Below are positions 42,130-53,016 of a stretch of DNA of 64,000 nucleotides, piece after piece. A program made the position numbers and the translations under genes. The notes beneath the pieces are model-generated. The model saw only the letters and a program-made list of their open reading frames with translations. It made no database searches and had not been told where the DNA came from. The first letter of the stretch is position 1. Each line of letters begins with the position of its first letter. Origin of the DNA: Gonocerus acuteangulatus (lineage: Eukaryota > Arthropoda > Insecta > Hemiptera > Coreidae); the NCBI GenBank assembly GCA_946811695.1, contig OX328125.1:100158143-100222142 (forward strand), given 5' to 3'.

Positions 42130-42730
42130 AATAGTCCAAGAACTGATAACGCACGTTTCATGAAGTGTTTTATGCACCTCAAAATTTTGCTATAATGCAT
42201 CTTTGGGGTGGATAAGGAGGCAAATATGTGTTGGCTAGGCTTGTCGTGGAACAACAGGTACTGCGCATAGGGGTAAGGTGCAAAAAGAAAAGACTTCCCA
42301 AAAATAGAGTATTATTAAGATGCCAACTATATTTATTGGAAAATTAAGAAAATTTTACAGTGAATAATAAATAAAGCAGACACTTTTAAGGGGCATAACA
42401 TGTAAAAAAAAAAAAAAATTGTTTTATTTCTAATATTCATTGAGTGTTTTATATACGCTGCCATTTAAACCGGTACAACTGTTCAAGATGAGCAAGAACC
42501 AATGAGAGCGCAGGGAATAACCACAACTGCGCGGTGCTCTCATACACTCTTACGGTTACACGCAGTGTATTGCAGTCTATCATAGGTAACATTTATTTTT
42601 ATGTTTCCTGATAATTAAACCCCACAAAACTGTAATTATTTTCAATTATGTCCATTTAAGACACTGTTTAAATCGCAGCGTGAATAAAGCACTTTATTTA
42701 ATATTTAAAAAAAAATCTAGGTACTTAATG
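42130..42730 (+). repeat. Dispersed repeat C, copy 1
   Basis: Shares its whole length with 44290-44880: ttttgctataatgcatct, gtggaacaacaggtactgc, cccaaaaatagag, a poly(A) run, gagcaagaaccaatgagag and attgcagtctatcatagg. Ends cgtgaataaagcac with ttatttaatattt. Internal A-run plus aataaa hints at a retroposed or polyadenylated origin. Class unknown. Confidence 0.85.
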
Positions 42731-42733
42731 AAC

Positions 42734-42800
42734 GCGCCCGAGATATCTCGAGTATAGCTTCCGTTTAAATATTCCGGCGAATGAGTTATCTCGGGCGCTA
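42734..42800. repeat. Hairpin gcgcccgagata
   Basis: gcgcccgagata and its inverse tatctcgggcgc lie about 40 nt apart; the left arm continues into a local gagatatctc palindrome. Confidence 0.7.
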
Positions 42801-43129
42801 AAAATGTTCGGATATTTAATGTCATCGTCCAAAATGTTTTCACTTTAGCTCCTATTTACAAGACTACATTGTTGTATTACTTGTGGCTGGATTGCGTTCT
42901 TATTTTATAGCTTCTTTCAAGCCAGAGCTTATGCCAAGAACCATAATAAATATCATGAAGATTAGATAGTTAGCCGTCGAGGTTATAAGCTAAGATGGAA
43001 TGGTTGGGATTCGGCTAAAGAAACCTCAATACGATTTTTGTAAAATAATCTATATTTAGGACGTTTCGGCTACTCGTTGGTAGCCTTCGACAGGTAAAAT
43101 GACAAAAAAAAAAACAGAAATTAATACAG

Positions 43130-43250
43130 AAAAAAAGTTTATAATTAAGATAATTAACAGATCTATTAATACAATAAGTTGAACTGTATATAATAAGTTG
43201 AACTGTATTTATAGATCTGTTACTTATCTTAGTTATAAACTTTTTTTCAT
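43130..43250. repeat. Inner inverted repeat
   Basis: aaaaaaagtttataattaag and its inverse cttagttataaacttttttt flank two tandem copies of aagttgaactgtat. Confidence 0.8.
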
Positions 43251-43307
43251 TATACTGCATCAAAAAACATGTGTTTTCAATACTCGGTTTGAGTCCGTAA
43301 AATAGTA

Positions 43308-43331
43308 CTTTTCGGGCCTAGGCCCGAAAAA
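43308..43331. repeat. Perfect palindrome ttttcgggcctaggcccgaa
   Basis: A 22-24 bp GC-rich palindrome with the AvrII-like centre cctagg in AT-rich surroundings. Confidence 0.85.
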
Positions 43332-43458
43332 TCTTTTTGGTGCGCTAACCTTACCTGCTACTAATAAACATGTGTTTGAAGGAGGTTACTTTTAGATACT
43401 GTGTTTTATTCTAATATTTGTTTACTTATAATAAGTAGTGTTTAAAGTGCAATACAAC

Positions 43459-43530
43459 ATGGATATACCAGAAGATGTTTTAGAAGAAGCCCAAGAAGCT
43501 TTAAACGGACTACTTCCAGTTTTAATATAA
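43459..43530 (+). CDS. 23-codon ORF inside foldback element, function unknown
   Basis: ATG in good context (acaacATGG) opens MDIPEDVLEEAQEALNGLLP then VLI and a stop. The opening resembles the acidic N-terminus (…A…LLP) of some transposon-derived DNA-binding proteins in insects, but the match is short and from memory. Downstream ttaataaacc could serve as a polyadenylation signal. It may be the 5' remnant of an internally deleted transposon gene, or chance. Confidence 0.25.
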   Translation: MDIPEDVLEEAQEALNGLLPVLI

Positions 43531-44289
43531 TGAATAATCAGAATTGTACTATAAATATTAATGTAAATGTATAAGTACTTTTCTTCTATTATAGGTTAAT
43601 AAACCGATTTTTTTTTCAAATAAAAAAAGGTGTCAATTTAATTTCTTTTAATGTATCTGTAAGTTATTAATGAAATATAAAAGGGTTTTAATGTACTCAA
43701 GTATGAGCAGTATAATGAAAAGTATTGTTCATAACACGTACCAAAAGTGTGTTTTCGGTGCTTGGTCTAATTTCCGCGCTCGGCTAAGCCTCGCGCGTTA
43801 AACTCGACCCTGCACCGAAAACAACCACTTTTGGTACTAGTGATGAAAATAACTATTTCTGTATTAATTTCTGTTTTTTTTTTCTTGTCATTTTAGCCGA
43901 CGAAGGCTACCAAAGAGTATCCGAAACGTCCTAAATATAGTTTTTTTTTTACAAAGATCGTATTGAGGTTTCTTTAGCCCAACTATTCCATCTTTGCTTA
44001 TAATAAATATCTTGTGTTTCTCGAAAAAAAAAAATGTTTTATTTAGTGATTTGTTTGATGCCTTACAAAGCTACATTTTGTGAGCTATATCTGTAGGCAT
44101 TAAAATGTTACAACAAGTTCTGGAAATTTTGGGACAATTTTAATATCAATTCGGTCATTAAGTGATTAAATAAAAATACTAATATGGTACAATGTTAGCT
44201 TTCCAAATGACTACTGCTTTGTAGGCAGTTCCTGCGAGTCGCATGCTTTATCACCTGGACATCTCCAGAATATGGCTTACTAAATGTAC

Positions 44290-44880
44290 ATTATAGGCCG
44301 AGAGCCAGCAACGCACTTTTCATGTAGTGTTTTATGCATCTTGACATTTTGCTATAATGTACATCTTAGGTATATAAGAAGGTATATAAGTGTTGCCTGG
44401 ACATACCTTGGAACACCAAGTTCTGCGCATTGGGGAAAGGTATAAAAAAATATTTCCCAAAAATTGAGTTTTATTCAGAAGCCAACTAACTATCTTTAAT
44501 GTAAAATTAAGACAATTTTACAATGAATAATAAATATGGCTGACACTTTTGAGGGGTTTAACACGTAAAAAAAAAAAAAAAAAATTATTCTAATATTAAA
44601 TGAAAGTTTTATTCGCGCAGCCATTAAAACCGGAAACGCTGTATAAGTACATGTGAGCAAGAACCAATGAGAGCACAGAAAACAACCAACACAGCGCAGT
44701 CGTCTCGTGCACTGTTACGGTTAAGCGCAGTGTATTGCAGTCTATCATAGGCAACATTTATTTTTATATTTCCTGATAATAAACCCCTCAAAAGTGTCTG
44801 CCCTTTTGCAATTATTTTCAAATATGTTTATTAAATCGCAGCATGAATAAAGCACTTCATTTAATATTAAAAATAAAAAC
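44290..44880 (+). repeat. Dispersed repeat C, copy 2
   Basis: Parallel to copy 1 at 42130, about 80% similar by eye, with a longer A-run near 44568. Ends gcatgaataaagcacttcat. Confidence 0.85.
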
Positions 44881-44904
44881 TAGGTACATTGTTTGTTTTT
44901 TAGC

Positions 44905-46330
44905 GCGGTTCCTCCCTCCCCGATAGGGAGGAACCCCGCTTATAAGGTTGATACAATGAAACAATCCGGAAGCGCCGACTAGAAAATTTCGCGTTTCAGA
45001 ACCCCTAGAGACCGAAAATAACGGTGGTTAAAATTTGTATATATATATATTTGTCTGTTCGCGGATTTCTGGCCTCCCTAATGGTCCGATTTTGATGAAA
45101 TTTGGTACAAAAATCTGTCGCCCGATTTGAAAGGTCAAGTTCGTTAACCAGCAAAATCCGCCCACTGGAAGATGGCGTTTGGGGCGAAATTCGCGCAAAA
45201 AAAATCGTAACGCTTACGTTTTTGAGTTCATAAGCTTGTAAGTACTCGTTTTATAGGCTTCTTTGGCTAGGAAAACGGATGAAACCATTTTCAAGGCGAT
45301 AGCTTTAACCGTTTTCGAGAAAATTGGAAAAATATTTTTTGAATACCGTTTTTGGTTTGGGTACTTAGAATCATGGGATTCAGTTGAAACATTTTCTGCA
45401 TGTTCTACTTTCACCAAAACTATTATGTTGAAACTTTGGTTACGTTTGGAGTTAAGGAAGGGTTAGAATAAAATATTTTATTAACAGACATAAAAAGTTT
45501 TAGTAACTTTGTTTACTTTCCTTAATATCTCGAAAAAGGTTGAATATCTTGGTAAACGGAAGAATACCATTAGAAAGCTTATTAAATGCTCTAAAAAAAA
45601 GGTTCTAATGAAAGTTCTGATTAGGCGATGTCAATCGGAGAAATAAGAGCTTAAAACTTTAAAGTAATTGATTTCGCTTATTCGAACTGTTCTTTTTGTC
45701 TGTTTTTTATTCCTTGTTATTTTTAAATTGCTTATTGTTGGATAATGTATTTGAAAATAAGAAAAATAAGAAAAACAATTTAATGTTAGAGATATGGATT
45801 TCCAAGATATATAGCTTTTCAACTGCCTAGCGTCCTTCCTAGGGAGGGTTGTTTGTCTTTGATTTTGGTACTTAGAATTATGGGATACAGTTGAAACATT
45901 TTCTGCATGTTCGAGTTTCATCAATACTAATATGTTGAAATTTTTGTTACGTTTAGAGTAAAGGAAGGGTTAGAATAAAATATTTTATTAACAGACAAAA
46001 AAAGTTTTGGTAACTTTGTATAATTTAGTTAGTATCTCGAAAACCGTTGACAATCTTGTGAAGCGGAAGATTACCATTCGGAAGCTTACTAAATGCTCTA
46101 CAAAAAAGGTTCTGAAGAAAGTTTTAATTAGGCGATGTCAATCGGAGAAAAAAGTGCTTAAAGCTTTAAATTAATTGATTTCGTTTATTCCAATGGTTCT
46201 TTTTGTCTGTTTTATTTCTTGTTATTTTTTAATTGCTTATAGTTGGATAATGTATTTGACAATAAAACTTGTTAAGTAAAATAACAAAAACAATTTATTG
46301 TTAGAAATATAGATTTCCAAGATTCCAAGA
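44905..46330 (+). repeat. Dispersed repeat E, copy 2, with internal tandem duplication
   Basis: Begins with an 11-bp hairpin (ggttcctccct, agggaggaacc; 44910-44936) also seen at 59765. It then has cgactagaaaatttcgcg, a short (TA)n, tggtccgattttgatgaaat and the repeat E body. A segment of about 505 bp starting near 45350 (gtacttagaatcatgggatt) is repeated from about 45857 (gtacttagaattatgggata). Confidence 0.8.
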
Positions 46331-46549
46331 CCTTGTCACTAGCGGGTCTGTTTCTAGTGTAGCGGACCCTTCCAGGTAAGATTGTAAATCATGACCTTTC
46401 AAGACTTTACTACTCACAGGAATGGCGTTAGTGACCTTAAGGGTTGACACGCCATTATAATAATTAATTTAAAAAAAAAGACTGGTGGAACCAAAATAAT
46501 AACTGCTTCTATTTTAATCTTTCCAAATTAGACTAGGGATATAAACGGA

Positions 46550-46590
46550 ACCGCGCTAAGATGATGCAGTCCTGCGAGACGGACTTTTTT
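46550..46590 (-). repeat. Dispersed repeat H core, minus strand
   Basis: aacggaaccgcgctaagatg followed by atgcagtcctgcgag is the inverse of the 21200 core. Confidence 0.6.
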
Positions 46591-46875
46591 AATTTACATT
46601 TTAACCCCCTTAAAAGTGCCTGCCTTATTTATTATTAATTTTAAAATTGCCTTAATTTGTAATTTTTTTCATTAATAATAGTTGGCTTCTGAATAAAACA
46701 CTACTTTTGGGAATAATGTTTTGCACCTCTCCCCTATGCGCAGTACATGGTGTTCCAAGGTATGTCCAGGAAACACATGCTTACCTTCTTATCTACCCAA
46801 GAGGTACACTATAGCGAAATTTCAGGGTGCATAAAATACTTCTTGAAAAGTGCGTCACCAGCTCTCCGACTATTA
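46590..46875 (-). repeat. Dispersed repeat C, copy 3, partial
   Basis: Inverse of the first half of copies 1-2: aagtgcctgccttatttatt, agttggcttctgaataaaac, cctatgcgcagtac and ggtgttccaaggtatgtcc. Confidence 0.75.
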
Positions 46876-47637
46876 CTATCACTATGGCTTACAGAATACA
46901 ATGAAGAATGGAATTTTTAATCCTATTTTCGTCCTTAGAATAAAATCCCATTTTCATTCTATATTTATCTGTAACGGAAGTATTCGAAACTCTCGGTTTA
47001 TTGGGTCGTAAAACTACAGCACTCCTTCGAATTGTTCAATTCTGAAACTATGCTCGTTATTTGGTTTGTCCTTGTTAAGTATTGCTTCGGAGCTCTTCCC
47101 CTGAGAATATCTTGGAAGAGTTGTCCGGAGTATCCAACAAGTGCCGTGAAGAGAGACTGTCGTAAAGCACTTTACAGAACTTTTACACCCCTAGTGAAGA
47201 AGCTGCCTTCTTGTAAATATTTTCATTGATGATTTCTTATTGAGTTTTATTTCGGCTTTTAGTGAAAATCCAAAGTTCTTTTTATCATCCTGTTGACATA
47301 TATAATTCAATTTCGTCTGACCATCCTCCCTCGTTTACCGGCTGTTTTTGGCTGACTTTTACAGGATTTCGACCTTGGTGCTATCAAGCTAGGACTGATG
47401 GAAGCCTTATATATTTCTTACTCTACAAGTTGTCAAGGGAATTGAAATTTTGACTTCGTAAATATTTTAAAAATGTAAATATAAAAAAAAAAATTGACTC
47501 CACCAGTGTTAGGTCCAAACCCCAAAAACAAAAAGGATTTTTATTTTAAATAAAAAAAGAGGTTATTTACTTATTTAGCATCATTGATTAGTACCTATGT
47601 CATAAAAAAGTGCATTCTTCGTGTTAAGAAATATTGT
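46876..47637. other. Unassigned stretch
   Basis: Small plus-strand frames (47032-47229, 47262-47453) lack motifs and splice support. Confidence 0.4.
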
Positions 47638-47917
47638 CCACTAGCAGTTACCCGACTCAATCTAAAAAAAGCAAACGTAAATTAGAAATCAAATAAGTAA
47701 TATTAAAAACTAATAAATCAAATCTGTAACTGTTCGGATTCACAGTTTCGAACTCGTGACTTCCAAACTGTGAACAAACTGCCAATGAACGATTTTGACC
47801 TAGCCTATGACACTCCCGTGATCAAGACCTGCCTCTGTGCCAAGTTTGGTCAAAATCGGTCAAACAGTGAGGATTTATATAAGGAACAAACAGACAGACA
47901 AACAAACAGACAAATAG

Positions 47918-47974
<57 letters not shown>
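47638..47974 (+). repeat. Dispersed repeat A, copy 3 (one module) and (TA)n
   Basis: Starts ctagcagttacccgactc, carries a single ccaagtttggtcaaaatcgg module and ends in a TA run at 47921-47973. Confidence 0.85.
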
Positions 47975-47976
<2 letters not shown>

Positions 47977-48880
47977 ATTGAAAGCTTTATTGGAGCATAT
48001 AATAAATACATAATTTAACCTAAATATTCTAAGCTAAAAAAAAAGTAAATAAACAATGCTTTCTTACAATTTGAAATTTTAAGGGAGGAAATTATATGAA
48101 TGGGTTCACCTTTATTATTTTAAACAAAAAGGCATAGTTATCAAGAAATGAAGGCCTTTTGAAGAAATAAACGGAATAGCAAGCTACAAAAGGAAGTTTT
48201 CCCTTCCGTGGGAAGATCAAGAATGTCTATAGAACCGGTAAAGTTTTCCATCTCTGAAAGGGAACAGCTAAAAGTCGAAGATGGGAATACAACACTGGAG
48301 AATAGGCTGGCTGTAGAAAGCAGGGAAACTGGGAACAGAATGCTGAGAAAATAAAGAGAGGGCGCATGAGCGTAGGGTTGCCTCTGATTGGTTCATACTC
48401 AGGAACCAAACAGAGTCAAGCCCACATCGCGGTTTCCCTCCTGACTGCGAGGATAAAACGAAATATTTGTTATTCCCCGCGGTCACTGCAGGATGCGAGT
48501 ATAGCATCGCATGTGAGGATCCTCATTATGAACACTCCCACCTTAATACATGTGCTTGTTTTACATCGGGGCAGCGCTCATCGGAGTAGCTAAGATAGCA
48601 TCGCAGAATGAATCCTCACCATGAACGTAGAATATGTTTAAGAGTGTACGAGAGCACCGATCATCAGGGCAGCAGGGCGCTGACGGCCGTGAGGTTTTTC
48701 GCCCCATATTTTCTAAACAAACAAACCGATCATCAGGGCAGTTGTGGTTGTACTCTGCGCTCTCAATGGTTTTTGCTCACATGATCTTGTACAGCTGTCC
48801 CGGTTTACATGGAAGCGTGAATAAAGCTATTATTTAATATTAGAATAAAAACAATTTTGTTCTTCTCTTTCTTTTTCAAA
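47975..48880. other. Unassigned region with repeat C-like end
   Basis: The end near 48805-48850 (gcgtgaataaagctattatt, taatattag) resembles the end of repeat C. Tandem-like phrases (gaccgatcatcagggcagcag and accgatcatcagggcag) recur at about 48655 and 48726. Overlapping short frames on both strands are unsupported. Confidence 0.45.
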
Positions 48881-48882
48881 AT

Positions 48883-49204
48883 AATATATATCAAAATCAC
48901 GTGTCTGTCTGTTTGTCCGTTTGTCTGTATGTCTGTTTGTCTGTTTGTTCCTTATACAAATCCACACCGTTAGACCGATTATGACCAAACGTGGCACACA
49001 GGTAGGTCTTGAGACGGGGAGAGTCATAGGCTAGGTTAAAATCGTCTATGGTTGACAGTCCGGTGATCACGAGTTCGAAACAATGAACCCAAATAGTTAC
49101 AGATTTGCGATATTAGATTTTAATATTAATTATTTGGTTTCTAATTTAATTTTCTTTTATAGATGCAGAAAGTAGGTGTAGCATAGCACGCTGGGTAACA
49201 GCTA
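48883..49204 (-). repeat. Dispersed repeat A, copy 4
   Basis: Inverse copy: tcaaaatcacgtgtctgtct, (tctgtttg)n-like run, ttatacaaatccacaccgtt, through gtaggtgtagcatagcac to the inverse start gggtaacagcta. Confidence 0.85.
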
Positions 49205-49496
49205 ATTGAATATAAAGTACCGCTATTCCTGCACATCAGAAACGTCCACGTTTCTACTAGGAACGTTATGATTTCAATAAAAGCTCCATTGGGATAAGAA
49301 AGAAAATACATAGAAGTGGAAACATTAGCCATAAAATGTCTCTTACAAAGGAAAGAATAGTAAAGTCAATGAACAATGAAGGAATAATCCACTTAATGGG
49401 AGGGGAAAGAGGAATTAGGGGAAACATTTGTATGGAATAAATACCTTTATACGTTTCGCAATGAAAGAAAGAAGGGAGTAGACCTGGAAAGATAGG

Positions 49497-49670
<174 letters not shown>

Positions 49671-49749
49671 GGAGAAAGCCACTGGAGATAGAAGAGAGAT
49701 TGTGTGGGTAGAGAAAGAGATAGACCATTTTTGTGAAAGTGTGTGTGCG

Positions 49750-49799
49750 TGTGTTTACGGGAGAGAGAGAAAGAGCGAGAGCGCTTGGGCGCGCGCGCA

Positions 49800-49848
<49 letters not shown>

Positions 49849-49868
49849 TAGAGAGAGAGAGAGAGACA
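49750..49868 (+). repeat. Second (GA)n tract with GC-rich core
   Basis: GA units interrupted by gcgagagcgcttgggcgcgc and a (gata) variant. Confidence 0.97.
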
Positions 49869-50259
49869 GAGATGTTTGTGCTTTGCGGGTATATGTTGAG
49901 CTGGTCGGTGCCACCCCCTTCCCCCATATATTCAGCATCGCCGCCAGTTCTGTCTAGGGGTCACCAGCAGTCTTCCCTTACATTTCCCTACTGACAGCTT
50001 ACACAACAACTCCACACGAAACGACCCATAATACCCTTTGGAAAACAGGGGTTATATTGTAGGCTTAAACCCTTTTTAATGTCTATAACCCCTAGAGTCA
50101 TTATCTACAGGAATTCTCCTATAATAATGCTTTTGCCTATACAGCCCGCAAGGGGATCTTTGCTCGACCGCGTGAGCAGTAGCAGACCACTTAAAAAGCT
50201 AAGTGGTCACCCTCTTGTCATTCCTTATAAATTGCATACTTTAATTGGTTGACAATGTC

Positions 50260-50260
<1 letters not shown>
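49869..50260. other. Unassigned stretch
   Basis: No recognised feature. Confidence 0.4.
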
Positions 50261-50261
<1 letters not shown>

Positions 50262-50297
<36 letters not shown>

Positions 50298-50322
50298 CTA
50301 AAAATAAAAAGATTATGGCGGC

Positions 50323-50373
<51 letters not shown>
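50262..50373. repeat. Two (TA)n microsatellites
   Basis: TA runs at 50262-50296 and 50329-50373 around a 33-bp spacer. Confidence 0.95.
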
Positions 50374-50377
<4 letters not shown>

Positions 50378-50379
50378 TT

Positions 50380-50600
50380 TTCTGAATATGACCCAATATT
50401 GAGCCAGGCTGACTAAAGCCAGTACACATGACGAGAGGACTTGCCGATAAGGAAAGCCCCTGAAGAGGTGCGAATTAAGAATACGAAACATGTCGGGCAA
50501 AATAGATAAAATAAAATAGTTTCACAAAAACAAATGGTGTTCTGCTTCATCGACCCTCTGCCAAAAAAGTCGAAAATAAGAGCCCAAAACATGGCCCAAT
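50380..50600 (+). mobile_element. Penelope-like end with hammerhead-like core
   Basis: CTGAAGA at 50460-50466, a weak 3-bp stem II, GAA at 50485-50487, palindromic ACATGT and C at 50494. Stem I pairs gccc 50456-50459 with gggc 50495-50498. The tail has agataaaataaaatag. Confidence 0.5.
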
Positions 50601-50689
50601 ACAATGATATCCATAACTTTCATAGGCTAACTATTTTTAGGAGGGACCTGGAACTTGGCCTTATTTTTTAAACGTTAGTTTAATTGGAG

Positions 50690-50915
50690 TGATACATTTT
50701 CCCAAGGACCCTTTAAGTCACCATAGTTACCATCGAGTAGAAATTTTTCTCACATATTTCCTGTATGAATTCACTTCTCTTCCATTTCCCCTAAGACACT
50801 TGTTAATAATTCCAACCCTTTCCATTCTCTACCTTCTTCAGGGTCTGTTTCCTATTCCAGTATGCTTTGTTTGTAGATTAGTATACAGCAAATATTTCAC
50901 CCTTCGTCTTGTGAA
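50690..50915 (-). repeat. Dispersed repeat F, copy 2
   Basis: Inverse of 6000-6240, with tcagggtctgtttcctattc then cagtatgctttgtttgta. Confidence 0.75.
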
Positions 50916-51090
50916 TACGGAATTAAACCAATTTTGACTTAACTCTACATACTAGTTTGTGAATCATATTTCGTTGTGTTTTGTCGTCTTTAGGAGTAAC
51001 TTATTTACTTTGTTAAACGAATAAACAAACATTTGTAAAAATTTTAAAAATGATTTTCCTCTAAATAAAATTTTATTTGCAAAGTAAATA

Positions 51091-51224
51091 ATATTTTATT
51101 TATTTATATGATTTCAGATCCCGCAACCGGGCGATTTGCGATTTGCTCTATAAACACGTAGGGTGCAAACAAAATAAAAGATTTAAAAATCCAAATTTTG
51201 AAACATTAAAAAGAAAGGCAAAAA

Positions 51225-51278
<54 letters not shown>

Positions 51279-51725
51279 GTGTGTGTGTGTGTGTGTGTGT
51301 GTAAAACCTAAAACGTCAGCTATAAATTTATAAACAAAAAGGTGGTAAATTTAATAAATTATTTTCAATAAACGAAAATTCGATCTTTTCGGTCTATTTT
51401 GTACAAATAAAATTTAATAAATGGTGAAACATATTAGAATAAGGTTTTCTAAATTTGCTCGTACATGTTTATCTGTTTTAAAAAGTGTAAAATAATGGAT
51501 ATGTGTGGGCTACCATCTGTCAAAAGTTCGTACATATCATGTGGCATGTTGATGTTTTCACGTTTCCTGCAGTCTGTTAGTAAGTGTTTTACAGTTAATG
51601 TCTTATTTCATTCTGTACATAGTGGTATGTCTTGTTTTGTCATTAAGTAAGAATGAGTTAGTAGTGTATGTCCTATTCTAAGTCTTGTAAGGACTACTTC
51701 TTCTCTCCGGCAGGTAATATTATTC
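51091..51725 (-). mobile_element. 5'-truncated LINE (I/Jockey-like), near twin of the 11.5-kb copy
   Basis: Plus-strand start tttatttatttatatgattt, then tcagatcccgcaaccgggcg, is the inverse LINE end. The 3' UTR has (TA)n(GT)n at 51226-51302. The minus frame reads ITCRREEVVLTRLRIGHTLL, a stop, then TVKHLLTDCRKRENINMPHD. One stop disrupts the zinc motif, so it is a pseudogene. Confidence 0.88.
51226..51302. repeat. (TA)n(GT)n inside LINE 3' UTR
   Basis: Longer version of the tract at 11899-11938 in the sister LINE copy. Confidence 0.95.
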
Positions 51726-51819
51726 ATTGCAAAGGTAATAAATTGTACACTCATTGCCTATAATCATTAATTTGCATTACCCTATTACATTTTTATTACT
51801 CAGCAATAATTTAAAATAA

Positions 51820-51960
51820 AAGTCCGACTCGCAGGAACTGCGTCATCTTAGCGTGGTTCCGTGCTATTAGTAAAGGAATAGTAGCAGAGAAAACAGTTAT
51901 AATACTGTCCGATTCCTGTTGAGGCCCTTTATATCTATTTTCCCTTAGAGATTTTATTCT
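51820..51960 (+). repeat. Dispersed repeat H, copy 2
   Basis: gtccgactcgcaggaactgc then gtcatcttagcgtggttcc, parallel to 21190. Confidence 0.7.
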
Positions 51961-51963
51961 ATA

Positions 51964-52505
51964 CTAGCTGTTACCCGGCGTGCCATGCTACACCTACTTT
52001 CTGCATATAGAAAAGCCTAAATAAATTAGAAACCAAATAAGTATTATTAAAATCTAATAACACGAATCTGTAACTGTTATGAACCTGTGGCCTCCCAACT
52101 GTGAGACCAAGACGACTTTGACCTAACCTATAACACCCCCCGTGTCAAGGACTACCTGTATGCCAAGTTTGGTCATAATCGGTCCAACGGTGTGGATTTG
52201 TATAAGGAAAAAACAGACAGACAGACAGCTGGTAGACGTTTTTGACTTAGCCTACGACACTCCCCAGATTAAGATCTACATGTGTACCGAGTTTAGTCGA
52301 AATTGGACGAACGGTGTGGATTTGTATAAGGGACAAACATACAGACAGACAGCTGGTAGATTTTTTTGACCTAGCCTAGGAGATTTCTCGTATCAAGACC
52401 TACCATTATTCCAAGTTTGGTCAAAATCGGTCAAACGGTGTAGATTTGTATAAGGAACAAACAAACAGAAAAACAGACACGTGATTTTTATATATATAGA
52501 TTTTT
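51964..52505 (+). repeat. Dispersed repeat A, copy 5 (three modules)
   Basis: Starts ctagctgttacccggcgtgc, contains three modules of about 112 bp each with a ccaagtttg or ccgagttta phrase and tgtataag-g-a-caaaca, and ends acacgtgatttttatatata then gatttt. The most complete copy in the window. Confidence 0.9.
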
Positions 52506-52925
52506 CATGGTAGATCAAACCCCACCGATAAATGCTACTATTCCTTCACTAATAGCACTAGAAATATGAACGGAGCCGCGCTAAGATGCAGCTCCTTTAT
52601 GCGGCTCCTTTTTTACTTTGCAATGGATATTCAAGATATTTCAGCATATAAACGAAAATCCCAAAACTTTTCATGCCTGTTTATGTTTTTTTTTTTCTTT
52701 TTCTAATACTTCCTAACTCCAAACGGAACTAAAATTTAGCTATATTAGATTAGATGGATGTGAACGGTCTGGAACCAGTTTCAAATGAATCAATCGTTTC
52801 CGAATATCCAAACTGAAAATCAGTTTGGAAAATTAATTGTATCAATTTTTCTTGTAAATTGATGCTACAGATATCGCATTAAAAATGGTTTAATTCGGTT
52901 TCCTGTGCTAAGAAACCTATATATA
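52505..52925 (-). repeat. Repeats H and G, adjoining
   Basis: tagatcaaaccccaccgata through gaacggagccgcgctaag is the inverse of repeat H. From 52615 the text follows repeat G in plus orientation (tagattagatggatgtgaac, tcaatcgtttccgaat). Confidence 0.6.
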
Positions 52926-53016
52926 TATCTATATATGTGTGTTTATGTATATAGGTATATATAAATAATCAAAAAATGTATACTTACATGTGGGTGTAAC
53001 AAAATAGATTTTGTTA

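Larger units (their letters stand above)
42943..44011. mobile_element. Penelope-like foldback element with 12-bp target duplication
   Basis: Direct repeats ataataaatatc lie at 42943-42954 and 44000-44011. Inside are inverted arms of about 140 bp (left from 42983, right to 44003) with agaaacctcaatacgat, aggacgtttcgg and ggtagcc blocks. Each arm has a hammerhead-like core: minus strand 43060-43093 (perfect 6-bp stem II, palindromic ACGT) and plus strand 43897-43930. The agatagttagccg tail and ttgggattcggct block are shared with the element at 15150-15540. The interior holds a second inverted repeat (43130-43250) and the region described at 43255-43855. Confidence 0.75.
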
